A stretch of 64,000 nt of DNA from positions 1 through 64,000 of the forward strand of contig CAWHKS010000002.1 in assembly GCA_963829955.1 (NCBI GenBank), read 5' to 3'. Source of the DNA: DASTFY01 sp963829955 (lineage in GTDB: Bacteria; Actinomycetota; Acidimicrobiia; Acidimicrobiales; Ilumatobacteraceae). The stretch's first letter is position 1. The number at the start of each line of letters is the position of its first letter. This document shows positions 33,899-42,958 of the stretch, in pieces. The notes under the pieces were generated by a model. The model saw only the letters and a list, made by a program, of their open reading frames with translations. It did not search any database and was not told where the DNA came from. Both the position numbers and the translations under genes were made by a program.

Positions 33899-34986
33899 TG
33901 AGCCTGGACACAGACACCACCCGGGAAGCGTCGATGCTCTGGACAGAGGAGAAGGACGCGCCGACCAACGGCAGCACGCCGATGTCGGTCTCGCAGGCGG
34001 GCGCCGCGCTCGAGCAGGTGCTGTTCGAGATGCGCCGCGTCATCGTCGGCCAGGACCGCGTGCTCGAGCGCGTGCTGGTGGCGTTGCTGGCCAACGGACA
34101 CTGCCTGCTCGAAGGGGTGCCCGGGTTGGGCAAGACGCTGACGGTGGCCACCCTGGCCAAGACCCTCAGCGGGACGTTCACCCGCATCCAGTTCACGCCG
34201 GACCTGATCCCCTCCGACCTCGTCGGCACCCGTATCTACCGCCCGTCGACCGAGCGCTTCGACGTCGAGCTCGGGCCGGTGTTCGCCAACTTCGTGCTGG
34301 CCGACGAGATCAACCGCGCGCCGGCCAAGGTGCAGTCCGCCCTCCTCGAGGTCATGGCCGAGCGCCAGGTGTCGCTCGGTGGGCGCACCTACCCGGTGCC
34401 GTCGCCGTTCCTGGTGCTGGCCACTCAGAACCCGATCGAGTCCGAGGGCGTCTACGCGCTGCCCGAGGCGCAGCGGGACCGGTTCCTGATGCGCATCCCC
34501 GTCGACTATCCGACGGCGACCGAGGAGCACGAGATCGTCGACCGTTCGGCCCGTCCCGAGGCCGAGCCGGCCCGCCTGTTGAGCCCCGAGGACGTGTCCC
34601 GGCTGCAGCGCTCCGCGGCGGCGGTGACCGTCGACCCGGCCGTGTCCGACTACGCCGTGCGCATCGTGCTGGCCACCCGCAAGCCGACCGAGCACGGGCT
34701 CTCCAGCATCGACGGCCTCCTGGCCTACGGCGCGAGCCCTCGCGCGAGCATCGGACTCGTCCGCGCCGCACGCGCGCTGGCGCTCCTGCGGGGCCGCGCC
34801 CACGCGCTGCCTCAGGACGTCTACGACGTGGCGTTCGACGTGCTCAACCATCGGCTGGTGCCGTCGTTCGACGCGGTGGCCGACGGCGTGACCGTCGACG
34901 ACATCGTCGTCGAGGTGCTCAGCACGGTGAAGGCTCCCCGGCGCCTGACCTCCGGCCGGGCGGGAACCACACACTCGTCCTCATGA
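33898..34986 (+). CDS. MoxR-family AAA+ ATPase
   Basis: Cytoplasmic chaperone-like ATPase, 362 aa. Walker A is EGVPGLGKTLTV, Walker B FVLADEINRAP, sensor 1 VLATQNPIESEG, and the arginine/sensor 2 region ASPRASIGLVRAARA. The start overlaps the protease stop, and its stop overlaps the DUF58 start (ATGA). MoxR-DUF58-VWA sets are thought to mature or assemble envelope or metal-containing complexes. An upstream HtrA and a two-component system suggest an envelope-stress role here. Confidence 0.92.
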   Translation: MSLDTDTTREASMLWTEEKDAPTNGSTPMSVSQAGAALEQVLFEMRRVIVGQDRVLERVLVALLANGHCLLEGVPGLGKTLTVATLAKTLSGTFTRIQFTPDLIPSDLVGTRIYRPSTERFDVELGPVFANFVLADEINRAPAKVQSALLEVMAERQVSLGGRTYPVPSPFLVLATQNPIESEGVYALPEAQRDRFLMRIPVDYPTATEEHEIVDRSARPEAEPARLLSPEDVSRLQRSAAAVTVDPAVSDYAVRIVLATRKPTEHGLSSIDGLLAYGASPRASIGLVRAARALALLRGRAHALPQDVYDVAFDVLNHRLVPSFDAVADGVTVDDIVVEVLSTVKAPRRLTSGRAGTTHSSS

Positions 34987-35901
34987 CCTCGCTCACGGCG
35001 GCGTCGCGCGCGGCGGCGGCCGGTCTGGAACTGACCGTCCTCCGCCGCCTTGACGGCCTGCTGCAGGGCGACCACGCCGGCCTCCTGCCGGCCCACGGCA
35101 GCGAGACTGGCGAGGCCCGGCTCTACGAGCCCGGCGACGACACCCGCCGCATCGACTGGGCGCTCACCGCCCGCACCACCACACCTCACGTCCGCGACAC
35201 GATCGCCGATCACGAGCTGGAGCTGTGGCTGGTGGTGGACGACTCGGCCAGCCTGGCCTTCGGCACGGCGCGCTACGAGAAGCACGACGTTGCCTGGGCC
35301 GCGGCCGGTGCGTTCGCGCTGCTGGCCTCTCGCGGGGGCAACCGCGTGGGCGCGATGACGACCACCGGCCGCAACGGCGCCTTCCCGGCCCGGAGCGGAC
35401 GCCACCACGTCGGTGCTGTCCTGGCGTCCCTGCGGCGCAGTCCCGAGGACGGCTCGGTGGGCGATCTCGCCGCGGCACTCACGACTCTGCGACGGCACGC
35501 CCGCCGCCGCGGCCTGGTGGTCGTGGTGTCCGATTTCCTCGTGCCCGGCGGGTGGGAGAACCCGCTGCGGGCGCTCGCCACCAGGCAGGACGTCGTCGCC
35601 ATCGAGGTGATCGACCCTCGCGAGCTGGACCTGCCCGACGTCGGCCCGCTGGCGGTGGCCGACCCCGAGACCGGGCGCCGGCGGATCATCGATACCGGTG
35701 ACGCCACCCTGCCGCGTCCGCTATGCCGATGCCGCACAGGCCGGCAGGGCGGACGTGGCCCGCCGGATCGCCGCCGCCGGCGCCCACCACCTGGTCCTGC
35801 GTACGGACCGGGACTGGGTGGTCGACCTGGTGCGCTTCGTCGGTGGCCGCCGGCGGAATCGCTACAACGCCGCCGCCGCGGCCCATGGGAGTCGACGCTG
35901 A
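34983..35901 (+). CDS. DUF58-domain protein, frameshifted near 35705
   Basis: Partner of MoxR, about 306 aa. The DUF58 core is visible: LYEPGDDTRRIDWALTARTT, then a VWA-like fold (LWLVVDDSASLAFGT, VVVVSDFLVPGGW). After IIDTGDATL the coding moves to another frame (VRYADAAQAGRADVARRI, ending NAAAAAHGSRR), equal to one extra or two missing bases near 35705. Uncorrected, the first frame runs into the next gene and imitates a 639-aa fusion. Start and stop overlap both neighbours (ATGA, TGATG). Confidence 0.85.
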
Positions 35902-36902
35902 TGCTCGCCCTTTCGTTCCTCCAACCGTCCCGGCTGTGGCTGCTCGCCCTGCCGGTCGTGCTGCTGGCCGCCTACGTCGTGTCGCAGTTGCGCCGGCGCG
36001 GCTACGTCGTGCGCTTCACGACCATGGAGCTCCTGGACTCGGTGGCGCCCAAGCGTCCCCGCTGGCGTCGTCACCTGCCGGCGATCGGCCTGCTGCTCGG
36101 ACTCGTGGCCCTCTCGCTGTCGCTGGCCAAGCCGGCCGTGGCCAGCCAGGTCGCCGACGAGCAGGCCGTGGTCGTGCTGGCCATGGACACCTCGCTGTCG
36201 ATGGAGGCCGACGACGTCGCGCCCTCCCGCCTGGCTGCGGCCCAAGAGGCCGCGCAGGCCTTCGTCGAGAACGTGCCGGACGGCGTCCGCGTGGGCCTCG
36301 TCGGCTTCGACAACGGCGCCCGGCTGCTGGTCCCGCCCACCGACAAGACCGAGGTCATCGAGCGGGCGGTGGACCGCCTGACCCTCGGTGAAGGCACGGC
36401 GATCGGCGAGGCGGTGTTCACGTCCCTCGACGCGATCACCGAGGCCCTCGAGATCGGTGCGGAGGCGGAGGACGAGCCGGACACGGCGCCCGCCACGGCC
36501 GACGACGGTCAGCAGCCAGCCGTGGTCGTGCTGCTGTCCGACGGCGAGAACACGGTCGGGCGCACGAACGAGGAGGCCGCGGCCGCCGCCGCCGCCCAGG
36601 GACGGCCGGTGTACACGGTGGCCGTGGGCACCGACAGCGGCGAGATCACGCTGCCCGACGGCAGCTCGCAGCCCGTGCCGGTCAACCGGCCCGCGTTGGC
36701 GGACCTCGCCGATCAGACGGGCGCCCGGTCCTTCACCGCCTACAGCTCGGACGAGCTGCGCCAGGTCTACGAGGACCTCGGCCGGACGCTGACCGAGGAG
36801 CCGGTCCAGAAGGACATCAGCGGCTGGTTCGTCGCCGGCGCCATGGTCCTCCTCGCCCTGGCCGCCCTCGGCTCGCTCCTCTGGTTCTCCCGCCTCCCCT
36901 GA
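35901..36902 (+). CDS. BatA-like membrane VWA-domain protein
   Basis: Membrane protein with an extracytoplasmic von Willebrand A domain, 333 aa. N-terminal helices (about 10-28 and 58-77) carry the BatA-type segment YVVRFTTMELLDSVAPKRP. The MIDAS metal site is VLAMDTSLSM (DxSxS), with further residues in TAIGEAV and LLSDGENT. A C-terminal membrane helix (WFVAGAMVLLALAALGSLLW) ends the protein. It is the last gene of the HtrA-MoxR-DUF58-VWA operon; a nested inverted repeat follows. Confidence 0.88.
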   Translation: MLALSFLQPSRLWLLALPVVLLAAYVVSQLRRRGYVVRFTTMELLDSVAPKRPRWRRHLPAIGLLLGLVALSLSLAKPAVASQVADEQAVVVLAMDTSLSMEADDVAPSRLAAAQEAAQAFVENVPDGVRVGLVGFDNGARLLVPPTDKTEVIERAVDRLTLGEGTAIGEAVFTSLDAITEALEIGAEAEDEPDTAPATADDGQQPAVVVLLSDGENTVGRTNEEAAAAAAAQGRPVYTVAVGTDSGEITLPDGSSQPVPVNRPALADLADQTGARSFTAYSSDELRQVYEDLGRTLTEEPVQKDISGWFVAGAMVLLALAALGSLLWFSRLP

Positions 36903-36923
36903 CCCCCGGCGGTCACAATCTCC

Positions 36924-36974
36924 GCACAAATCGCGCTCCGTGACCGTGCAGCGGTCGTTTGGCGTGATTTGTGC
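36924..36974. terminator. nested inverted repeat after the VWA operon
   Basis: Outer arms GCACAAATCGCGC (36924-36936) and GCGTGATTTGTGC (36962-36974) pair 12 of 13. The 25-base interior holds a second hairpin, GACCG/CGGTC (36942-36956). The architecture is like 45744-45795 and 48212-48270. Probable terminator or repetitive palindromic element. Confidence 0.55.
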
Positions 36975-37023
36975 GCCTGAAGTGACCGTGGTAGCCGGCC
37001 GGGATCGCCCGCCGCCTCGTCGG

Positions 37024-37029
37024 TAGGCT
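37024..37029 (+). promoter_or_regulatory. -10 box of a leaderless promoter for tldD
   Basis: TAGGCT, 7 bases before the ATG at 37037. Confidence 0.55.
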
Positions 37030-37036
37030 CGGCCGC

Positions 37037-38440
37037 ATGGCTGACGAGATGATCGACCAGGACGTCGTACAGCGCGTGCTCGCCGCGGGCCTGCGCACCG
37101 GAGCCGAGTTCTCCGAGGTGTACGTGGAGGACAAGCGCTCGTCGTCGGCCAACTTGGACGACGGCAGGGTCGAGCAGGTGACCTCCGGTCGCGACCGGGG
37201 CGCGGGGATCCGGGTCGTCAGAGGCGAGACGACCGGCTACGCCCACACGGCCGACCTCAGCGAGGCCGGCCTGCTGGCGGCGGCGGAAGCGGCCGCCGCG
37301 GCGGCCAGCCAGGGCGGGGGAGGAGCGCGCATCGTGGCGCTCACCCGGCAGCCCGCGCACCGCGTCAGCGACGTGGCGATCCCGCCCGACACCATCGGCA
37401 AGGCGGCCAAGGTGCAGCTCCTGCTGCGGGCCGACGAGGCCGCCCGCGACGCCGGTCCCGCGGTCGTGCAGGTGTCCGCCGGGTACGGCGACAGCCGCAA
37501 GCGCATTCTCGTGGCCAACTCGGACGGCGTGCTGGCCGACGACGAGCAGGTGCGCACCCTGTTCCGCATCAGCGTGGTGGCCAGCGGCGACACGGGCCTG
37601 CAGACCGGGTACGAGTCGCTCGGACACACCATCGGCTTCGAGCTCTTCGACCAGCACGACGTGGAGGAGATGGCCCGCCGCGCCGCCCAGCAGGCGCTGA
37701 CCAAGCTCAATGCCCGCCCGGCGCCCAGCGGCAGTCTCCCGGTCGTCATCCAGCGGGGCAGCGGCGGTGTGCTGTTCCACGAGGCCTGCGGGCACGGGCT
37801 GGAAGCCGATCTGGTCGGCAAGGGCGCGTCGGTCTTCAAGGGTCGGATGGGTGAGCAGGTCGCGGCCCCGATGGTGACGCTGATCGACGACGGCACGATG
37901 GCCGGCGAATGGGGCGCCATCGGCTACGACGACGAGGGCCACGTCTCGCAGCGCAACGTCCTCATCCAGGACGGCGTGCTCACGGACTACATGTGGGACT
38001 TCCTCCGTGCCCGCAAGGATGGCCGCGCGCCCAGCGGCAATGGGCGCCGGCAGAGCTACATGCACCTGCCCATGGTCCGGATGACCAACACCTTCGTGCT
38101 CGATGGCACCGACGAGCCGGACGACATCGTGCGGGCCACCGACCACGGCGTGTACATCGCGCAGCTTGGTGGAGGTCAGGTCAACACCGCCAGCGGCGAC
38201 TTCGTCTTCGGGATGACCGAGGCCTACCTCATCGAGAACGGCGAGATCACCGATCCCATCCGCGAGGGCAACCTCATCGGCAACGGGCCCCAGGTGCTGA
38301 AGGACATCGACCTTCTCGGTAACGACTTCGCCATGGGCATGCCCGGTACCTGCGGCAAGGACGGCCAGGGCGTGCCCGTGGGCGACGGCCAGCCGACGCT
38401 CCGGGTCAAGGCCCTCACCATCGGTGGCACGGCGGCCTGA
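37037..38440 (+). CDS. tldD: TldD-family metalloprotease
   Basis: Zinc peptidase subunit of the TldD/TldE type, 467 aa. The metal site is FHEACGHGLEADL (HExxxH). Typical segments include SSANLDDGRVEQVTSGRDRG at the N-terminus and GGGQVNTASGDFVFGM near the C-terminus. TldD/E cleaves unfolded peptides and matures antitoxin or modified-peptide substrates in other bacteria. The partner gene follows 24 bases later. No peptide natural-product precursor was recognised nearby. Confidence 0.92.
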   Translation: MADEMIDQDVVQRVLAAGLRTGAEFSEVYVEDKRSSSANLDDGRVEQVTSGRDRGAGIRVVRGETTGYAHTADLSEAGLLAAAEAAAAAASQGGGGARIVALTRQPAHRVSDVAIPPDTIGKAAKVQLLLRADEAARDAGPAVVQVSAGYGDSRKRILVANSDGVLADDEQVRTLFRISVVASGDTGLQTGYESLGHTIGFELFDQHDVEEMARRAAQQALTKLNARPAPSGSLPVVIQRGSGGVLFHEACGHGLEADLVGKGASVFKGRMGEQVAAPMVTLIDDGTMAGEWGAIGYDDEGHVSQRNVLIQDGVLTDYMWDFLRARKDGRAPSGNGRRQSYMHLPMVRMTNTFVLDGTDEPDDIVRATDHGVYIAQLGGGQVNTASGDFVFGMTEAYLIENGEITDPIREGNLIGNGPQVLKDIDLLGNDFAMGMPGTCGKDGQGVPVGDGQPTLRVKALTIGGTAA

Positions 38441-38464
38441 GCGGCCGGCGAGCGAGGCAGAGCC

Positions 38465-39805
38465 ATGGAAGACCTGTTGGAGCTGGCCACCGGCATCGCC
38501 GGCCAGGCCGGCAAGGGTGAGCAGATCGAGGCCTTCGTAGCCCGGGCCAACGACACCGCGGTTCGCGTCTACGAGGGCGAGGTCGAGCACTTCACCTCGG
38601 CCCAGTCCGAGGGCATCGGCATCCGGGTGGTGAAGGACGGTCGCGTCGGCTTCGCGTACGCGGGCACGCTGGACCCGGCGGGGGTCGACGAGGTGCTGGC
38701 CGAGGCCAGGGACAACGTGGGCTTCGGCACGCCCGACGAGTGGGCCGGCCTGGCCGAACCCGACGGCGTGGCCCTCGTCGAGCAGGACCTGTGGCGCGAA
38801 GAGCTGCTCTCGCTGCCGACCGCCGACAAGATCACCCTCGCCAAGGAGCTCGAACGCCTCACCCTGGCTGCCGACAGCCGGGTGCGGGTGGACGAGGCCG
38901 ACTACGCCGACGTCCGCGCCGAGGGCGCGGTCGCCACCAGCACCGGCATCGCCACCGCGGGACGGGAGACCGGCGCCTACCTGTCCGTGAGCACGCTGGC
39001 CGATGACGGCGATGTGACCCACACCGGCTTCGGGTTCACGGTCGGGCGCTCACCGGCCGACTTCGACCCCGAGCGGGCGGCCCGGGAGGCGGCCGAGCGC
39101 GCCACCCGGCTGCTCGGCGCCACCAAGCCGAGCACGGGGAAGGTGACAGTCGTCCTCGATCCCTTCGTGTCCGCCCAGTTCCTCGGCATCATCGGCTCCA
39201 CTCTCAACGGCGAGGCGGTGCTCAAGGGGCGCTCGATCTTCGCCGGCCGGGTTGGCGAGGACGTGGCGGCCACCAACCTCACGCTGATCGACGACCCCAC
39301 CAACCCGCTCGCGTACACGGCCAGCGAGATCGACGGTGAGGGTCTCGCCACCCGCCGCAACGTCCTCATCGACGGCGGCGTGCTCCAGATGTTCGTCGAG
39401 TCGAGCTACAGCGCCCGGCGTAGCGGTGCCGCACCGACCGGCAACGCCACGCGAGGCGGGTTCAAGACGACCCCCGGCTGCGGCTGCCTCGCCCTGTCGC
39501 TCGTGCCCGGCACCCGCAGCCAGGCCGAGCTGGTGGCCGACGTCGACGAAGGCGTGCTCGTCCAGATGGTCCAGGGGCTCCACTCGGGTGTCAACCCCGT
39601 CTCGGGCGACTTTTCGACCGGAGCGTCTGGGCTGATGATCCGGGGCGGCCAGCTGGCCGAGCCCGTGCGGGAGTTCACCATTGCCTCCACGCTCCAGAAG
39701 ATGCTGAAGGACGTGGTCGAGGTCGGTGGCGACATCGAGTGGCTGCCGATGAGTGCCGCGGGTGTGTCGCTGGTGATCCGGGACGTCACCATGAGCGGGG
39801 CCTGA
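38465..39805 (+). CDS. pmbA: TldE/PmbA-family protein
   Basis: Second subunit of the TldD/E protease, 446 aa. It shares the fold (ARANDTAVRVYEGEVEHFTS start, GEVEHFTSAQSEGIGIRVV) but lacks the HExxxH motif; the equivalent region reads DPFVSAQFLGIIGST. The C-terminal GVNPVSGDFSTGASGLMIRGG is family-typical. This catalytically silent subunit forms a heterodimer with TldD in known systems. Genes are adjacent and same-strand. Confidence 0.88.
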   Translation: MEDLLELATGIAGQAGKGEQIEAFVARANDTAVRVYEGEVEHFTSAQSEGIGIRVVKDGRVGFAYAGTLDPAGVDEVLAEARDNVGFGTPDEWAGLAEPDGVALVEQDLWREELLSLPTADKITLAKELERLTLAADSRVRVDEADYADVRAEGAVATSTGIATAGRETGAYLSVSTLADDGDVTHTGFGFTVGRSPADFDPERAAREAAERATRLLGATKPSTGKVTVVLDPFVSAQFLGIIGSTLNGEAVLKGRSIFAGRVGEDVAATNLTLIDDPTNPLAYTASEIDGEGLATRRNVLIDGGVLQMFVESSYSARRSGAAPTGNATRGGFKTTPGCGCLALSLVPGTRSQAELVADVDEGVLVQMVQGLHSGVNPVSGDFSTGASGLMIRGGQLAEPVREFTIASTLQKMLKDVVEVGGDIEWLPMSAAGVSLVIRDVTMSGA

Positions 39806-39812
39806 GCGGGCC

Positions 39813-40523
39813 GTGCCGTCTCCGGCCGCGGCCGCCGTCGAGCGCCACCCGCACCTGGCCGAGCCGCTGGCTCCAGGCTGGGTCCGTGTCGACCTCCACT
39901 CGCACACCATGTGGTCGGGCGATTCGACCACGACCGCGGAGGAGCTGGAGGAGGCGGTCGTCGCCAGCGGGCTCGACGTGCTCTGCGTCACGGACCACAA
40001 CGCGGTCAAGGGCGCCGAGGAGCTGGCCCGCCGGCTGCCGTGCCGCGTGGTCGTCGGGGAGGAGCTGCGGACGCACGCGGGCGAGATCATCGGGCTGTTC
40101 CTCACCGATCGCGTGCCCTTCGGCGTCGCGCCGTTCGAGGCGGCGCGGCTCATCAGGGAGCAGGGTGGCGTGGTCTACGTGCCCCACCCGTTCGACCCGC
40201 TGCGGTGCAACCTGGCCGAAGCGGCGCTGGTCGAGCTGACGCAGGCGGGCATGATCGACGCCATCGAGGTGCTCAACGCCAAGACCGCGCTGTCCCACCT
40301 GAACGAGCGGGCCGCCGCATTCGCGGCCGAGCACGGGCTGCCCGGCGGTGCGGGCAGTGACGCCCACGTCCCGGAGGCGCTCGGGGCGGCCTACGTGGAG
40401 ATGCCGGACTTCGACGGGCCGGCCGATTTCCTGGCCAAACTGCCCGAGGGACGTGTCGTCGGCCACCACGCCGATCCCCACCGAGCGTGGCGGCCTCGCA
40501 TCGTGCCGAGCACGTCGGCCTGA
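39813..40523 (+). CDS. PHP-domain phosphoesterase
   Basis: Metal-dependent phosphoesterase, 236 aa. All PHP motifs are visible: VDLHSHTMWSGDS (motif I), LCVTDHNAVKG (motif II), VVYVPHPFDPLR (motif III) and GGAGSDAHVPEALG (motif IV). GTG start 7 bases after the pmbA stop, so probably cotranscribed. Homologues hydrolyse nucleoside bisphosphates (YciV/RNase AM-like) or other phosphoesters. Substrate unproven. Confidence 0.85.
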   Translation: MPSPAAAAVERHPHLAEPLAPGWVRVDLHSHTMWSGDSTTTAEELEEAVVASGLDVLCVTDHNAVKGAEELARRLPCRVVVGEELRTHAGEIIGLFLTDRVPFGVAPFEAARLIREQGGVVYVPHPFDPLRCNLAEAALVELTQAGMIDAIEVLNAKTALSHLNERAAAFAAEHGLPGGAGSDAHVPEALGAAYVEMPDFDGPADFLAKLPEGRVVGHHADPHRAWRPRIVPSTSA

Positions 40524-40638
40524 ACCGCCGCGCGATCCGCCGCCTGCGGTGCCCACCGTCCGGCGCCGCGCCGGTGCCAGCCCCTAGCGTGCCGCCGGCC
40601 CTTGCCCTTCCCTTCGCCCCTTCCCCCTGAGAGCGTCC

Positions 40639-41466
40639 GTGCCGATCTACCACGCCATCATCCTCGGCATCGTCCAGGGGCTGACGGAGTTCCTGCCCAT
40701 CTCCTCCTCGGGCCACCTACTGCTCGTCCCGTGGCTGTTCGAGTGGAACGACTTCGACGACAACTCGGTAGAGAAGGCCTTCGACGTGGCGCTCCACATC
40801 GGCACGCTGATCGCCGTCGTCGCCTACTTCCGCAAGGACTTGGCCGTGTACGCCCGCGACGGTCTGCGGGCGGTGTTCCGGCGCAGTGAGCCGGTGACGA
40901 GGGAGGGCCGTCTGGCCTGGCTGCTGGTGCTGTCGTCGATCCCGGCCTTCATCGTGGGTGGGCTCTTCGGCGACACGATCGACGAGGAGCTGGGAACGAT
41001 CCCGCTCATCGCGGTCTCGCTCATCCTCTTCGGCCTCTTGCTCGGTTGGGCCGACCAGCGGTCGCGCAGCGACCGCAACATCGACGGGTTCACGCGTCGC
41101 GATGCCCTGCTGGTGGGCGCCGCGCAGGTCGTCGCGCTGAACCCCGGGACGTCGCGCTCGGGCATCACCATCACAGCCAGCCGCTTCCTCTCGTTCAGCC
41201 GGGACTCGGCCGCCCGGATCAGCTTCCTCATGGCCATCCCGGTGACGGGAGGCGCGGTCGCCTTCAAGATGGCGCAGCTCATCAGCGACGGCATCCCGGA
41301 GGGCCTGCTCACGCCCATGATCGTCGGGATCATCACGTCCGGCCTGGCAGGCTGGCTGGCCGTGTGGGGGACCATCAAGTACGTGCGCACGCACAGCTTC
41401 ACGCCCTTCGTGATCTACCGGGTGGCGCTCGGGGTGCTCGTCCTCGTCATCTACGCCGCCCGCTGA
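40639..41466 (+). CDS. uppP: undecaprenyl-diphosphatase
   Basis: Membrane phosphatase recycling undecaprenyl pyrophosphate for cell-wall synthesis, also giving bacitracin resistance; 275 aa with about eight helices. Catalytic motifs are GLTEFLPISSSGHLLL near the N-terminus and LNPGTSRSGITI in the middle. GTG start at 40639. The 115-base gap from the PHP gene may hold its promoter; no -10 box stands out. Confidence 0.93.
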   Translation: MPIYHAIILGIVQGLTEFLPISSSGHLLLVPWLFEWNDFDDNSVEKAFDVALHIGTLIAVVAYFRKDLAVYARDGLRAVFRRSEPVTREGRLAWLLVLSSIPAFIVGGLFGDTIDEELGTIPLIAVSLILFGLLLGWADQRSRSDRNIDGFTRRDALLVGAAQVVALNPGTSRSGITITASRFLSFSRDSAARISFLMAIPVTGGAVAFKMAQLISDGIPEGLLTPMIVGIITSGLAGWLAVWGTIKYVRTHSFTPFVIYRVALGVLVLVIYAAR

Positions 41467-41469
41467 AGG

Positions 41470-42144
41470 TCACGGCGCGCGGGGCGGGTCGCCGCTCACC
41501 GCCGCCACGACGGTGCCGTTCACCAGCGCCCCCGCCACCGCCTCCAGCTCCGCCGCTTCCACGGCCACGACGACGGCCCGCTCCTGGGTCTGGACGACCT
41601 GGGCATCGCGGGCCACGACCTGCGCGTCGAGGGCGAGGCCGGCGGCCACGAGATCCACACGATCGCCGGGCTCGACTGCGAGCGGCGTGTCGCCGACCGG
41701 CACCGTCACCGCCCGGCGTCCGGCGGCCAGGACCGCGGCGACGGGCCCTCCCTCGGGCCGTCCGAGACGGCCGGGCACGAACGGCTCGCCGGCCCCGATG
41801 GCCGCGGCGACCACCGTCCCCGGCGCGACCGCGCCGAGCGCGTCCGGCGGGCCGATGGCGAGCGGCCAGCGCTCGATCTGGACGTCGGCCGGCCGGACCG
41901 TCCTCCCCGCCGGTAGGTCGACCGTGGCGACGGCAACGGGACGGTCGTGGCCCCAGCGCCGACGCGCCGCCTCGGCCTCCGCGGCCCGGTCGAGCACGAG
42001 ACCGGCCGAGAGCGCGGCCGCCGCCGCCACGAGCGCCCAGTAGAGGAGGGGATGGCGGGCGATGGCCAGCCGCGCCCGGTGGACCGGTCGGACGGTGACC
42101 CAACGGGCCAGGAGAGGGGATCGGAGGGATCGAAGGGCTCGCAC
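41470..42144 (-). CDS. SAF-domain (CpaB/RcpC-like) membrane protein
   Basis: Single-pass protein, 224 aa: basic N-terminus, membrane helix (about 33-52, LLYWALVAAAAALSAGLVLD), then a SAF domain (VAVATVDLPAGRTVRPADVQ, VAAAIGAGEPFVPGRL) and a second beta domain with AVTVPVGDTPLAVEPGDRVD. CpaB-type proteins support pilus secretin assembly, but no other Tad-pilus gene is visible, so the role may differ. GTG start at 42144. Convergent with uppP. Confidence 0.72.
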   Translation of the reverse strand: MRALRSLRSPLLARWVTVRPVHRARLAIARHPLLYWALVAAAAALSAGLVLDRAAEAEAARRRWGHDRPVAVATVDLPAGRTVRPADVQIERWPLAIGPPDALGAVAPGTVVAAAIGAGEPFVPGRLGRPEGGPVAAVLAAGRRAVTVPVGDTPLAVEPGDRVDLVAAGLALDAQVVARDAQVVQTQERAVVVAVEAAELEAVAGALVNGTVVAAVSGDPPRAP

Positions 42145-42198
42145 AGGCGCCTCCCAGGTTGCGGACGAACCTCGGGGGAAGCCGGCGAGCGGGCGAGC

Positions 42199-42948
42199 CT
42201 AGGGCAGGAGGGGCACCGCCCGCTCGATGAGCTCGCGGACCCGAGAGACGTTCTCGGCCATGCGGGCGAAGACCGCGTCCATCGTGACCGGCTCCTGGCC
42301 GTCGACGCCGGCGTCGTAGTCGGTGATCAGCGCCACGGCGCCGTAGGCGAGCCCGGACTCCTTGGCCAGCACCGCCTCTGGGTAGTTCGTCATGTTGACC
42401 ACGTGCCAGCCCATCTGGCGGAACCAGCGCGACTCCGCCCGTGTGCTGAACCGGGGACCCTGGATGACGACCACCGTGCCCCCGTCGTGAACGGGGATTC
42501 CAGCGGCTCGGCCCGCGGTCAAGAGCGCCTGCCGGACGCGGTCGTCATACGGATCGGCGAAGGCCTCGTGGTGGACGGCCGGGCCGTCGTGGTAGGTGTC
42601 GGCGCGACCCCACGTGCGGTCGACGAGCTGGTCGACCACCACGAACTCGCCCGGATGGAGATCGGGCTGGAGCGAGCCGGCGGAACACGGCGCGAGGAGG
42701 CTGCGCACGCCCAGCTCCTTCATCGCCCAGACGTTGGCCCGGTACGGCACCGCGGCAGGTGGGAACTGGTGCCGTTCGCCGTGGCGGGGGAGGAAGGCGA
42801 CCCGGCGCCCGGCCACGGTGCCGATGGTGGGCGTGGCCGCCGGCGGGCCGTACGGCGTGTCGATCTCCACCGACTCGGTGTCGGTGAGGAACTCGTAGAA
42901 ACCCGACCCGCCGAAGACCCCGATCTCGGCCGCCGGGGCCCCGCTCAC
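42199..42948 (-). CDS. mtnP: S-methyl-5'-thioadenosine phosphorylase
   Basis: Purine-nucleoside-phosphorylase-family enzyme of methionine salvage, 249 aa. Motifs: IGVFGGSGFYEF at the N-terminus, TPYGPP, RHGERHQFPP, VNMTNYPEAVLAKE for substrate binding and ALITDYDAG near the C-terminus. A PNP or methylthioinosine phosphorylase is possible, but NMT rather than NMS favours methylthioadenosine. The start is GTG at 42948, 10 bases after the FmdB-like gene. Confidence 0.85.
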   Translation of the reverse strand: MSGAPAAEIGVFGGSGFYEFLTDTESVEIDTPYGPPAATPTIGTVAGRRVAFLPRHGERHQFPPAAVPYRANVWAMKELGVRSLLAPCSAGSLQPDLHPGEFVVVDQLVDRTWGRADTYHDGPAVHHEAFADPYDDRVRQALLTAGRAAGIPVHDGGTVVVIQGPRFSTRAESRWFRQMGWHVVNMTNYPEAVLAKESGLAYGAVALITDYDAGVDGQEPVTMDAVFARMAENVSRVRELIERAVPLLP

Positions 42949-42958
42949 GAGGAGAGGC

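Noticed and set aside
34983..36902. An apparent 639-aa DUF58-VWA fusion
   Set aside because: The DUF58 C-terminus continues in another frame to a stop at 35901 that overlaps the VWA start; the middle of the uncorrected frame is Arg/Pro nonsense.
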